Source of the DNA: Eriocheir sinensis
Lineage: Eukaryota; Arthropoda; Malacostraca; Decapoda; Varunidae
Assembly: GCF_024679095.1 (NCBI RefSeq)
Contig: NW_026111628.1
Location: 25,001 to 89,000, forward strand
Direction of reading: 5' to 3'
Length of the DNA: 64,000 nt
Shown piece by piece: positions 34,860 to 47,283 of this stretch. The stretch's first letter is position 1, and every line of letters begins with the position of its first letter. A program made the position numbers and the translations under genes. A model generated the notes under the pieces. The model saw only the letters and a list, made by a program, of their open reading frames with translations, was not told the origin of the DNA and did no database searches.

Positions 34860-37451
34860 TGCCCCACGATGAAGAGGAGGAAGGTTAATTTCCCCGTACG
34901 TAGCTTATATCCTGAAATTAAATCAAATGCAGCTCTGTTCATAACAAGTTGTAGTTTCTTCAGCAGATATTTAGGAAGGCCATAATAAAGGGAGTCACAA
35001 TAATCAAGCTTACTAGTTACATGATTATATATAAGCATCTTCATAGTCTTATCATCCAGGTATTTCTTGACAAATGCAATATTTCTGAGATGGTAGCCTG
35101 CCGTTCTCACCGCTTGATTGATCTGTTCTTTGAATGGTAGAGTGCAGTCAAGTATCACACCTAGATCTTTGACTGACTTTTTTACAGTCCTAGTGTCATC
35201 TTTTATCCGAAGAGTGGAAACATCTAGCCTCCTGACATCCTTGGTCTTCCCCACAATCAAGCATTCAGTTTTATCCTCATTCAGTTCAGTTGCTTAGAAT
35301 TCATCCATTTCCCGACATCATCCATAATTCTGCTCAGCTTATCTTCAGTGTTTTCCACATCACTCAGCGACAAATAGAACTGTGTAGCCCCTATCATCAG
35401 CATACAGTTTAAAGTCAACTTCATGCCTTCTTAGCAAATGTGAAAGACCGATAGTATGAACACAGAATAGAATTGGACCCAGTACACTTCCCTGGGGGAC
35501 TCCTCTTTGCAAAAGTTTATGAGTGGAGAACAATTTACCTATTTGCGCACAGTAAGTTCTGTTCTCAAGGTAATTCCTCAGATAATCCAGCGCGCCACCC
35601 TCAATTCCAATATTCTTGCAATCCTGAAGCAATAGACTGTGCTCCACCGTGTCAAACGCAGCACTCAAGTCTAACAAAATCAGAACACCACACTTCCCGT
35701 CATCCATAAGCACAAGCAAGTTGTTTACCACCAAACAGAGAGTAGTTTCAGTTGAGTAAAGCCTCTTGTAGACAGATTCATTATCCGGTAAAGCCTGCAC
35801 CACCAGCAAATGCTCCATTAGCTAATTTAAGATCACATTTTCAAGTATCTTAGATAGAAACGTCAAGCTGGATACTGGTCTAAAGGAACTAAACACTGTG
35901 GGTCCAGTTTACCTTTAACGATAGGTTTCACGATCGCCGCTTTCTCACTCTCAGGGAAAGTCTTGTTTTCGATACTAGTGTTAACCATCACAGTCATAAT
36001 ATTTAAGAAATCACTAAAGTTTCCACTCTTAATGATGTCACTTATCGGCAAGGGATCGCTATCACAGTACGTCACGTTCACCTGTGAATGATAGTTTTCA
36101 CTACAGCCACATCCACTTGTTGAAAGCTTGTTAACTTTATTTCAGGGACTGGAGTTTCCACAGCGGATCCATGGTAACCGCGGTCGCCTCTAAAGTTCAT
36201 GATAACTCTCTCAATTTTCTGGTCAAAAAAGTCTAAAAAACTTATTTGTCAGCACTTCATCCGAGAGACCATCCGGAAGCTTGTTAACCTTTCTGTTTCC
36301 AGTCAAACTGTCAAGCACCTTATATAATTTATTGATGCTAGGCCCTGCCTCCACAACCTTATTAAGATAGTATTCTCTTTTCCGTTTTATCACAAGCCGG
36401 TTTTCTTTGTTTCTCGCCTCCTGGTATGCTCTTCTTGCCTCATCTGTTTTTTGCCTACGCCACAGTCTTTCTTTTTCTTCTTCTCTCTTTTTGCCCACAG
36501 TATTTCCGCATTAAACCAAGGTGGATGATCTCTCAACACTATCTCCTTTTCACTCAGAGGACAGGGGCTGTTATACTCATCTTTAGCTAAACCATTATAT
36601 AGCTTAACCAGGCAGGTAGCACAGTTTCCACGTACCACCAAGCCATGTTCACAGATTTCACGCCAATTAATAGTAATTTCCTGTATTACAGAGTTAATCA
36701 ATATTTCTGGTTGAAAATTCTTTCGCAATCTGAACGTAATCTTTTTTCTCTGCACTGCTTCCCTCACGTATGAATTTTCAATGGTTGCCAATTTATGCAC
36801 CGGGGATACCCAACATATTTCATCAACACCCCCCCCTTGCATTAGATCACCGTCTATATCGCTGAAAACCAAGTCTAGCACATGACCCCCTAAAGAAGTC
36901 ATCTCGTTCACTTTATTAATCAGGTTGAAACTGTCCATCATCTCAATGAAGGCCATGGCAGAAGAATTTTCAGGATCATCAATCCATAGATTAAAGTCAC
37001 CACAGATGAACACATTTGCACTCACCATATCCACAGACTCCAAAAATGTGCGAAATTCATCAATAAAGACCTCTGCTCTTGTATCCGGAGGTCGATACAC
37101 CACAATAAAGGTGCATTTCCTTCTATCAGTTTCACAGATGACTTGCACTAATTCAAAGGTATCCCACCTTTCTGATGCTTTTCTCCGAATCTTCTTAAAA
37201 GAATTCGAAAGAAAGATCCCAACACCACCACCCCTTCTTGTCTCCCTCGGAACATGTAGAGAGGTACGAGTTACTGGCGTCATCTCACGAATCTTGGCAA
37301 CGTCGTAGTCATTTAGCCATGTTTCAGTTACCGCTAAAATGTCAAGATCCTTTTCTTTGATAAGATCACGGATATCTAGAGTTTTATTTCCCACAGACTG
37401 AACATTTAGCAGACCACATTTAATCTTTGTATCTGAGGAATTAGTAGCCAT
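34860..37451 (-). pseudogene. LINE ORF2: APE endonuclease plus reverse transcriptase, frameshifted
   Basis: Minus strand, starting at the ATG at 37451. The APE-type endonuclease, which nicks target DNA, has KCGLLNVQSVGNKTLDI, ILAVTETWLNDYD, GVGIFLSNSF, FIVVYRPPDTRAE, VFICGDFNLWID (catalytic GDFN) and GHVLDLVFSDIDGD; the usual SDH near its end is read as SPVHKLA. After a frameshift near 36500 and a gap, the reverse transcriptase shows LILLDLSAAFDTVEHSLLLQ (motif A), [16 protein letters not shown] and FKLYADDRGY (catalytic YADD). It then shifts again to DLGVILDCTLPFKEQINQAV and TSKLDYCDSLYYGLPK. The LDLSAAFDTV and YGLP wording is typical of the CR1/L2/Rex1 group. Confidence 0.87.
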
Positions 37452-38380
37452 GATCGGTTATGTTACGAATTCTCTCAATATCAGTCTGAAAAACTACACA
37501 ACACTGGTTATTCGCCGAGTGATTAACTTCAGACTTCTTGTACCTCACACAATTTATACATTTGCTCTCAGTCCCGGGGCAGTCTTTCGCTTTATGCTCT
37601 CCTGCACATTTATAACATACTGGGTTCTCACCATTGGCCTTGGCAGTGCATTTGGACTCAATATGACCATATCTCTGACAATGATAACATATTGCATGGT
37701 ATCTGTCTCCCACAGTATACACCCCCCATTCAAGTTTTGTTAAGAACATAAGAACATAAGAACATAGGGAAACTGCAAGAGGCCGGGTGGCCTACACAGG
37801 GCAGCTCCAGAATCCCCCCCACTACTCACGATGGGTGAGGTGTAGTTACACGGGTACAGGTAGAGGCTTGATCCTCGTTATACCGGCGGTACTATGGCAC
37901 GCATCCAGTACCCCGTCACCTTACTGTACCCACACCTCACTGCCACCTGTCGTCCTCTTCCATGTAGCTATCCAGTCTACTCTTAAAACAAGCTATCGTC
38001 CCTGCACTAACTATGTGATTGCTGAATCTATTCCATTCCCCCACCACCCTATTACTAAACCAATGCTTGCCTATATCTCTCCTAAATCTATACTTTTCTA
38101 ATTTAAATCCATTACTGCGAGTTCTATCCTGTTGGCTAATTCTCAGTACTTTACTTATATCGCCTTTGTTGTAACCCTTGACCCATTTGAATACTTCTAT
38201 CAGATCTCCCCGCACTCTTCGTCTCTCTAGTGAATGTATAAATTTAGAAGTTTCAGCCTATTTTGATATAGGAGGTTCCTCAGCCCCTGAATCATCTTGG
38301 TCATCCTCCTCTGAACTGATTCTAGCAAGCTGATGTCCATTCTGTCGAGGCAGCTCCTTTGACCCTAAGCTCCCGTGTAT

Positions 38381-39650
38381 CTACCCCCACCTAATATCGC
38401 TGTCCATGAATTTATCTAGTCTATTTTTTAATGTGACAATTGTATTGGCACTCACCACGTGACTGCTAAGCCTATTCCACTCATCCACCACCCTGTTTGT
38501 AAACCAATTTTTGCCTATGTCCCTGTTGAATCTGAATTTATCCAGTTTAAACCCATTACTTCGTGTCCTACCCGGTTCTCTTACCAACAAAACCTTATGA
38601 ATGTCTCCCTTATTAACCCGTGTGCGTCGGGTGACGGGAATTCCCGCTCGGGCGGAAAGCGTCGGGTGGCGGGAGTTCCCGCCATCCGACGCGCACGGCT
38701 TGGCCAAAAATAGCACCTCTTCCCAACATCATATCTATGCCGTGCTGCGACGTAGACACTTCAAATTTATTTAATCGTGGAGAGGAAGGATTGGCGATGA
38801 AAAAACAATATAAATTATTATGTTTTCGTTTGAAATTGCCACACGGGGCATTGATGAAAGACACCTATTTTACAAAATCTATCAGCACCGCCCGCGCGGT
38901 GCGAGGACGACAATAGTCCTCTAGCCCGACGCTTATGGGTTAAAGCCCTTCATCCATTTATAAACCTCGATCATGTCTCCACGCACCCTTCGCCTTTCTA
39001 GAGAATGCAAGTTTAACTGTTTGAGTCTTTCCTCGTATGACAAGTTTCTCAACCCCTGAATCATCTTAGTCATCCTCCTCTGCACCGATTCTAACATTTT
39101 GATATCCATTCTATAGTAAGGTGACCAGAACTGAACCGCATAGTCAATATGAGGTCTAACTAATGCTAAATATAGTTTGAGGAAGACTTCTGGGCTTCTG
39201 TTGCTTACGCTCCTTGAAATAAATCCCAGTACCCTATTTGCTCGATTTCTAGCATGAATGCATTGTGCCCTTGGACGGAGATCAGAGCTCACTAAGACCC
39301 CTAAATCCCTCTTGCACCCAGACCTGCTTATGAGAGTGTTATTTAAGCAATAGTTATGTGAGGGGTTGTTCCTACCTACACTCAGAATACTGCACTTCCC
39401 TACATTGAACTCCATCTGCCATTTATCCGCCCAGTCATACAATCTGTTGAGTTCACCCTAGAGAATACTAGCGTCCTGATCCGACTCAATTACTCTACCG
39501 ATCTTGGTATCATCTGCAAATTTACTAACATCACTACTAATTCCTGTATCTAAGTCATTGATATAAATAATAAACAAAAGTGGACCTAATACCGAACCTT
39601 GTGGGACTCCACTCGTAACACATCCCCAGTCAGATCTTTTACCATTGACT
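38381..39650 (-). pseudogene. CR1 reverse transcriptase fragment with nested TTAA element
   Basis: Minus strand. From motif C onward: [17 protein letters not shown], then a TAG where the sister copy has a Gln codon, MYDWADKWQMEFNVGKC, KRDLGVLVSSDLRPRA, RPHIDYAVQFWSPYYR, LRNLSYEERLKQLNLHSLE. The frame is then interrupted by the TTAA element at 38613-38943 and resumes with NKGDIHKVLLVREPGRTRSN. It keeps the QFWSPYYR segment that the copy in the DIRS element has lost. Confidence 0.88.
38613..38943. mobile_element. TTAA-flanked piggyBac-type miniature element, family E
   Basis: TTAA, CCCGTGTGCGTCGGGTGACG, about 290 bp, AGCCCGACGCTTATGGG, TTAA. The sister CR1 copy at about 2360-2380 shows the unoccupied site CTCCCTTATTAAAGCCCTTC, proving precise TTAA insertion. 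The left end also contains a short internal hairpin (GCGTCGGGTGGCGGGAGTTC and its inverse). Confidence 0.95.
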
Positions 39651-40640
39651 GAATTGTTAACTAAACATTTAAGTGAGTCTTTAACATATAGCGCAACTCA
39701 CTGAACTGCCACACACTACTGGCGACCCACCAGCGTCACGTATCCTGCCTAACAATTCTCTAAAACGCCTGAGAAGGTCCTCGCTTGGCACACGATCTAT
39801 CATGGTGCTTGTAGATTAGCTCTCTAACCATTGGATCACATTTCAGGATATAATGTGCTGTGCCACCGGCAGCAGGCTTACTAAATTTTTTCTCAATTTT
39901 CTCCTCAACTTGTGGAATGGAGTGTAGGAACTCATTTCTTTTAAGCAGTGTCTCAATTATCTTATCCCCAGTCTCCTCCTTGTGCACATTACGATCTTTG
40001 GCCTCAGTTTTCCCACACTTTTAGTCCTGACTTTCTCCACAGATTGCAATTTTTGGGCTGCCTCATTCCTCATATCCTCATCATCAAAGTTCATTATAAT
40101 ATTACCTCCAATAGTAAATCGTGAATCAGTAATCTGAATGCCAAGTAATGCTTCAGAAACTTCACTTTTCAACTCTGTAGCCTTTTTATCTTGTTCCGAG
40201 GCCTTGACAACAAGTAAATTCTTCTTAACTTTCCTCTTACGTTTGGTGACCTCAGCCCAAGTTGCATCTGCTGACTCCACATGTTCAGCCCGCTGCAAAA
40301 CGTCCGCCACATCCTGCGCCACCTCCCCCAGCTCCTCCTTCACACTGACCGCTTGTGACTCAACTTCTTGTTTCACTTCTGATATTTCCTTAGATAATTC
40401 CAGCTTGAATTCTTCCATTTTTTCCACAATTTTGGTCGCCAGAGATGCTTTATGAAGGCATGGGTTGCAAATCCAATTTACTTTATACATATTTTCCAAC
40501 TTAATTCCAGACAGATGAGCACACTTCACATGACACCACTTAGGGCACAGACAGCACCCTATCCACTTATCGCCTGTGGGATCCGCACAAACGTAACAGA
40601 ACTCCACCGAGTTCTTGGCTCGGCCAGCCATCTCGATTCA

Positions 40641-41999
40641 GCGTTTTCGCGAGCAAGGCGCAGCACCTCCGACCCGCGCGGCGACTCACTACTCACTCTG
40701 CCATAATTGTTTTAGCATCCTTATTCTTTACCCGCTTGTTGGACTGAGTAAGTGACCTTTGACCTGATGAAGTAAAGTCTGTGTCCACCTCTGCCAGCCA
40801 TCGCTCGTCAGCACCCCTGACCAGTCCTCCGGGACCCAAGCCACCCCGGGGACAGAGTGGCCTCAACGCCTAGCCTCGCAGCCTCAATGATTAGGTATGT
40901 TTGTGCGGCTTACTCGCATTGGCCTGAAAACTATACGACTTCTAACTTGTGGGCTGAACTAAATCATCGCCTATTCGACTAAGTGCTTATAAAGTGCAAA
41001 AAGCAGCCTAGATTCCGATAAGTAGCAATATTACTAGATTTACTAGCGGCTTCTCTTGTTACCGCCGATAAAAGACTATTGAACTCTTAATTAACTTCCA
41101 TAATAAATCAAACTATCGCCTAGTCGACCAAAGCGCTTATAGAACGTAGCAAACCTAAACTCCGAAAAGTAGGATTGATAGATTTTAGCGATTAGCACTT
41201 CCTTTCACCTACGATAAAACAACAAGCGATTGGACTCTTAACATCTAGTATTAACCAAACCTTCATTTATTCGAGTAACACAGCGTAGCAGACCTTACAA
41301 ACTCCCCAAAACAGTACTATTAGGAGAGCCTAGTGATTACCAGCGCCCAGCCAATTTTTTCCACCAAATCGATAAAATACTGACGGTGACCGCGAGCCTT
41401 TAGTAGCCATCGACCTTAATCCCCCCGGAGCCTTGACACCTGTGAGACACTCTGCTGGTCTCAGCGTGTAACCTTTCAGCTTACTCTGTTAACCGTTCCT
41501 CCCGGGCTCCCTCCCTGACAACGCCCTGCTTCTGTACTCCGTCCCATCCCTCCGGCGTGGTCTCGGGGGCCCAGCGCGCGAAACTGCTTCTTGCATTAGC
41601 CACACCGCTGCTGCGAGGGGCGGCGCGAGGCGGAACTGTCCTGCTGCTCGTCCGTGTATTGAGGCCTCGCGGAAATGACGATTTTTACATCATCTTCCTG
41701 TTTTGAGTTCCCCTTTTCTCTCCTTTTCCTGTATGTCGTTCATCTGTTGTCATATTCTTTCCAACCCTTTTCCGATTTTTCATTGTGTTTTTTGTTTTGT
41801 TTCCTTGCTTCCGTTTTTTTCATAATTTGTAACCAATCGACTACTTATCTTCATAATTTCTCTTTCGGTTCAATGTGGAGGCGTTCTCTGGTCTTGTTTC
41901 CCTAATGCCTGGGGGCGAAAGCAAGATCGAGAGAAGTGAGCTGCATTGTATTCATATGATATTAATGTCGAGTTTAAGGCTAGATCCTCTTTACCAGTT
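40641..41999. other. No gene; possible LINE 5' untranslated region
   Basis: 40641-41660 is rich in CGCCT and CTTATAG words and lies upstream of LINE ORF1. 41675-41999 is T-rich. Nothing further is supported. Confidence 0.4.
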
Positions 42000-42612
42000 G
42001 TGATGTAACTTGAGCCTCCCATCGCCTGAGAACGAAGCTCTATATATCAATGGCTTGAATCGAGCCGTAACTCTACGACTCATATATTTTTCCATTAAGA
42101 AGGAAGCTGAAAGTAGAGGTTCAATCCTAGCTGCAGTTAGCCGGTTCAGTGATGTTTCCTAAGTCTTCCATCACCTGAGAACCATGACCTTTATATACCT
42201 GGATAGAGTCGAACCAAGTTTCTCCCTTACTTTTTTGACGAAAAGGAAGGAAAGCGTAAAGGTTCAATCATAGTTACCCTTGGCTGATTCACTGATGTCT
42301 CCTGAGTTTTCCATCGCTTGAAATGTAGGTTTTTTTTTTAATTTCTGGCTTGAATCGCACCAAATCTCTATAACCTTTTTTTTTCTGAGTAAGAGGGATA
42401 GAAAGTAAGGGTTTAATGATATTTTCTCCAGGCCGGTTAGGTGATGTTGCCACTTGAGCATTCCATCACCTGATACCCAGGCCTTGAACCGAACCATGTC
42501 TCCATCACCCATCTTTTGTATGAGGAGACATAAGGAGTAAAGACTCGATCTGAGTTACTCTCGCCCGCTGGAGTGATGTTACTACTTGAGCCTCCCAACA
42601 CCTGAGGTCCAT
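42000..42612. repeat. Degenerate ~145-bp tandem repeat
   Basis: The motif GATGTxxCxxxTGAG..CCATCxCCTGAG recurs near 42002, 42152, 42294, 42443 and 42576. The last unit is the start of the 61-bp array that resumes at 44646. Confidence 0.8.
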
Positions 42613-42621
42613 ATCTTTTCT

Positions 42622-43072
42622 GGTTCCATGTCAACTGAACCAGTGCCACTTGCACCAGTACCACATGCACCAGTGCCAACTGAACCAGTAGACAACTGAA
42701 CCAGTAGACAACTGAACCAGTGGTCTACTGAACCAGTGGTCAACTGAACCAGTAACCATTTGAACCAGCGACCATCCGAACCAGTGCAACTTGAACCAGT
42801 GCAAACTGAACCAGTACTACTTGAACCAGTACTATTTCAACCAGTGACCATCTGAACCAGTGGTCATCTGAACCAGTGGTCAACTGAACCAGTGGTCAAC
42901 TGAACCAGTAGTCAAGTGAACCAGTGGTCATTTGAACCAGTGGTCATTTGAACCAGTAACCATCTGAACCAGTGTAAACTGAACCAGTACTACTTGAACC
43001 AGTACTATTTCAACCAGTGACCATCTGAACCAGTGGTCATCTGAACCAGTGCTACTTGAACCAGCAGAATTT
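42622..43072. repeat. Foldback left arm: (CTGAACCAGTGGTCAA)-type minisatellite
   Basis: About 26 GAACCAG-centred units. The outer 70 bp (with GCCACTTGCACCAGTACCAC) mirror the outer right arm almost perfectly. Confidence 0.92.
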
Positions 43073-43387
43073 GTTGTGACTCAACTGTATTTTTATTTCC
43101 TTCGGAAACCTACATTAAAATGGTCACACTTCATTTACAAACACAAAGTGAAAAATATTTCACAAAAAGTAATAAATAAAAATAAATAAAACAAGAAAAG
43201 GAAATATAAAAACTGTTATAAGCTAGGAAAAGAAAAAAAAACTAAAAGAAAAAAGTAAAAAAAAATTAAAAAAAATAAATAAAAATATAATATAAAACTA
43301 AAAAAAAAAAAGGTCCGCGACAGCATCCCGACTCCACGTGTCGCAGGACTGGGACCAGCTCAAAATAAAAATGGCTTTGCATAAGCG

Positions 43388-44168
43388 CGTGGTTTAAGCT
43401 GGTGCAGGGAGGATGCTAACATAAACGAGTTACACCTGTAATGAAAGGGTTACACAACGGAGCACAGTACCATCGGCCTTCGAAAAAGGGTTAAATTGTA
43501 TTACACGGTCACTGGCTGAAATAGTACAAATTCAGTACAAATCCTAGGATTATTTCCTGCTTTAATTAAGTACAAACCTAGGGTTATTTCTTGTTTTAAT
43601 TCAGTACAAAGCCTAGGCTTATTTCTTGTTTTAATTCAATACAAAGCCTAGGATTATTTTTTGCTTTAATTCAGTACAAAGCCTAGGGTTATTTCTTGTT
43701 TTAATTCAATGCAAAGCCTAGGCTTATTTCTTGTTTTAGTTCAATACAAAGCCTAGGATTATTTTTTGCTTTAATTCAGTACAAAGCCTAGGGTTATTTC
43801 TTGTTTTAATTCAGTACAAAGCCTAGGGTTATTTCTTGTTTTAATTCAATGCAAAGCCTAGGCTTATTTCTTGTTTTAATTCAATACAAAGCCTAGGATT
43901 ATTTTTTGCTTTAATTCAGTACAAAGCCTAGGGTTATTTTTTGCTTTAATTCAGTACAAAGCCTAGGCTTATTTCTTGTTTTAATTCAATGCAAAGCCTA
44001 GGATTATTTGTTGTTTTAATTCAGTATGCGTGGTTTAAGCTGGTGCAGGGAGGATGCTAACATAAACGAGTTACACCTGTAATGAAAGGGTTACACAACG
44101 GAGTACAGTACCATCGGCCTTCGAGAAAGGGTTAAATTGTATTACACGGTCACTGGCTGAAATAGTAC
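43388..44168. repeat. Foldback core: 140-bp direct repeats flanking a 35-bp array
   Basis: GCGTGGTTTAAGCTGGTGCA to ACGGTCACTGGCTGAAATAG occurs at 43388 and again at 44027, with few differences. Between them (43530-44026) is an array of about 14 units of roughly 35 bp (ACAAAGCCTAGGGTTATTTC). Confidence 0.92.
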
Positions 44169-44636
44169 TGGTTCAAGTACTACTGGTTCAGTTTGCACTG
44201 GTTCAAGTTGCACTGGTTCAGATGACCACTGGTTCAGATGGTCACTGGTTGAATTAGTACTGGTTCAAGTACTACTGGTTCAGTTTGCACTGGTTCAAGT
44301 TGCACTGGTTCAGATGACCACTGGTTCAGATGGTCACTGGTTGAATTAGTACTGGTTCAAGTAGTACTGGTTCAGTTTGCACTGGTTCAAGTAGCACTGG
44401 TTCAGATGACCACTGGTTCAGATGGTCACTGGTTGAAATAGTACTGGTTCAAGTAGTACTGGTTCAGTTTTCACTGGTTCAGATGGTTACTGGTTCAAAT
44501 GACCACTGGTTCAAATGACCACTGGTTCACTTGACAACTGGTTCAGTTGACCACTGGTTCAGTTGACCACTGGTTCAGTTGGCACTGGTGCATGTGGTAC
44601 TGGTGCAAGTGGCACTGGTTCAGTTGACCGGCAACC
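44169..44636. repeat. Foldback right arm: (ACTGGTTCA)-type minisatellite
   Basis: The inverse complement of the left arm (ACTGGTTCAGTTGACC, ACTGGTGCATGTGGTACTGG). Confidence 0.92.
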
Positions 44637-44645
44637 ATCTTTTCT

Positions 44646-45255
44646 TCGCCCGGTGGAGTGATGTTACTACTTGAGCCTCCCAACACCTGAGGTCCATATC
44701 TTTTCTTCGCCCGGTGGAGTGATGTTACTACTTGAGCCTCCCAACACCTGAGGTCCACATCTTTTCTTCGCCCGCTGGAGTGATGTTACTACTTGTGCCT
44801 CCCAACACCTGAGGTCCATATCTTTTCTTCGCCCGGTGGAGTGATGTTACTACTTGAGCCTCCCAACACCTGAGGTCCACATCTTTTCTTCGCCCGGTGG
44901 AGTGATGTTACTACTTGTGCCTCCCAACACCTGAGGTCCACATCTTTTCTTCGCCCGGTGGAGTGATGTTACTACTTGAGCCTCCCAACACCTGAGGTCC
45001 ACATCTTTTCTTCGCCCGGTGGAGTGATGTTACTACTTGTGCCTCCCAACACCTGAGGTCCACATCTTTTCTTCGCCCGGTGGAGTGATGTTACTACTTG
45101 TGCCTCCCAACACCTGAGGTCCACATCTTTTCTTCGCCCGCTGGAGTGATGTTACTACTTGAGCCTCCCAACACCTGAGGTCCACATCTTTTCTTCGCCC
45201 GGTGGAGTGATGTTACTACTTGAGCCTCACAACACCTGAGGTCCACATCTTTTCT
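44646..45255. repeat. 61-bp tandem array
   Basis: TTTTCTTCGCCCG recurs every 61 bp (44701, 44762, 44823, 44884, 44945, 45006 and so on), about ten units. Alternating TTGAGCC and TTGTGCC variants suggest duplication of dimers. Confidence 0.95.
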
Positions 45256-46356
<1,101 letters not shown>

Positions 46357-46757
46357 TATTATTTTACGTTGCTGCCTATTGCGCCGGAAGGCATCTTCCC
46401 GGTGGGGCCTGATGGTCGGCCCAAGGCTTCTTCCAGGTGGGGCCTGATGGTCGGCCCAAGGCTTCTTCCAGGTGGAGCCTGATGGTCGGCCCAGCCCGTT
46501 CTGGCGCAGGCGAGTGTTTATAGTGGCGTCATCTTGCATTGGCTCATGCTGCCCCCCGGAACTCGTTCTTGATTCGCTTGGACGGCTTCCTCTAGAGTCC
46601 GGGTTGATGGGTGGTCTTCAGGACAGCATGTGGGTAGTTTTAAGCCACTCGGCGGTGACTGAAAAATCCGAGGTGGTATCGTGGGGATTCGAACCCGCGT
46701 CGTCCATCACGCGGTGAATGTGGGCCCAGTACGCTACCAGTTCAGCCACCGCCTACC
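46357..46757 (-). mobile_element. tRNA-derived SINE, near full length
   Basis: Minus strand. The head GGCGGTGGCTGAACTGGTAG has an A-box-like segment, and GGGTTCGAATCCCCAC is a B-box match. The body contains CCACATGCTGTCCTGAAGAC. The 3' region carries a tandem repeat of the phrase TTGGGCCGACCATCAGGC (about 36-bp period) and ends in TAAAATAATA running into (TA)n. A related fragment is at 20575. Confidence 0.85.
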
Positions 46758-46800
46758 CAATATATTTATCTATTCCTTTCACATTACTGTTATTATTGTC

Positions 46801-46802
<2 letters not shown>

Positions 46803-46859
<57 letters not shown>
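46803..46859. repeat. (AC)n microsatellite
   Basis: About 28 AC units. Confidence 0.97.
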
Positions 46860-46862
<3 letters not shown>

Positions 46863-47283
46863 TGGCGTAGTAAGGGGGCGGTCCGCCCCGGGTGACAGCT
46901 TGAAGGGGGTGCCATGATACAGGCCCAAGTCTAATGGCTAAATTCAGTGACGTAGCTAAGGGAAGGGGTGTTGGGGTCATATAAGAAGACGCCCTCCCCA
47001 GGCCCCCAACAAAGGGGCCCCCGCCCCCCAAAATGGCCCATTTGGGAGCCCCCGTTTGTTGCCATACTCATTTGTAGAAGTGTGTGGGGGGAACCCTACA
47101 AGGAGACAAGACCCCCGGGCCCCCGCCCCCCATATCTCCAGCCATGCCGGCATATAAAATGCCGCTGTGGATAATGATGGAGTTTTGATTACCCAGCTCC
47201 AGCCACGCGTGATACCGTGAGTGACGGCGCCTTGTGTTTCATATGACTGTAGCAGATGAATTGCTTTGCTTGTAGCAGAGATG
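46860..47283. other. C/G-rich decayed transposon-like sequence
   Basis: ATAGTGGCGTAGTAAGGGGG and, 85 bp on, CAGTGACGTAGCTAAGGGAA resemble terminal phrases of hAT-like non-autonomous elements, followed by C-rich runs. Boundaries are not resolved. Confidence 0.35.

Larger units (their letters stand above)
37744..39653 (-). mobile_element. Chimeric CR1 insertion (two subfamilies in tandem)
   Basis: Minus strand. 37744-38345 is the 3' end of one CR1 subfamily, with a (GTTCTTAT)n tail and C-terminal frame RGDLIEVFKWVKGYNKGDIS. 38346-39652 is the reverse transcriptase part of a second subfamily, the same as 2048-3693. Both parts are in one orientation and the pair is bracketed by TTGTTAA (37737-37743 and 39654-39660). 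Confidence 0.8.
37441..40631 (-). pseudogene. LINE ORF1: PHD-like finger, coiled coil, CCHC knuckles; split by CR1
   Basis: Minus strand, starting MAGRAKNSVEFCYVCADPTG. The N-terminal Cys4-His-Cys3 pattern (CYVC, CCLCPKWCHVKC, WICNPC) is PHD-like, as reported for ORF1 of some CR1-group LINEs. A charged coiled coil follows (about residues 70-130). A frameshift near 39985 leads into EETGDKIIETLLKRNEFLHS. The CR1 insertion then intervenes; downstream of it the frame resumes with TKLEWGVYTVGDRYHAIC and three knuckle-like motifs (CYHCQRYGHIESKC, CYKCAGEHKAKDC, CINC). ORF1 stops at 37441-37443, overlapping the ORF2 start in CATGGCTACTAA. The protein is expected to bind LINE RNA. Confidence 0.82.
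34490..40640 (-). mobile_element. CR1/L2-superfamily LINE with ORF1 and ORF2, interrupted
   Basis: Minus strand. It is the most complete LINE here: ORF1 from about 40631, ORF2 from 37451, and a 3' untranslated region of about 370 bp (34490-34860). A 1.9-kb CR1 insertion (37744-39653) flanked by TTGTTAA splits ORF1. Both ORFs carry frameshifts, so it is inactive. Sequence upstream of ORF1 (40641 to about 41660) may be its 5' untranslated region. Confidence 0.82.
42622..44636. mobile_element. Foldback (MULE-like) transposable element
   Basis: Begins GGTTCCATGTCAACTGAACC and ends GGTTCAGTTGACCGGCAACC. Its ends are long inverted arms made of a degenerate 16-18-bp tandem unit. It is bracketed by a perfect 9-bp direct repeat ATCTTTTCT (42613-42621 and 44637-44645), and the adjacent 61-bp satellite units show the uninterrupted site CATATCTTTTCTTCGCCCGG. 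Long subrepeated inverted arms with 9-bp duplications are the properties of Drosophila FB elements, placed among MULE transposons. No transposase frame is present. Confidence 0.9.

Noticed and set aside
40138..40706. Plus-strand Ser/Thr-rich ORFs
   Set aside because: Antisense of the LINE ORF1 coiled-coil region.
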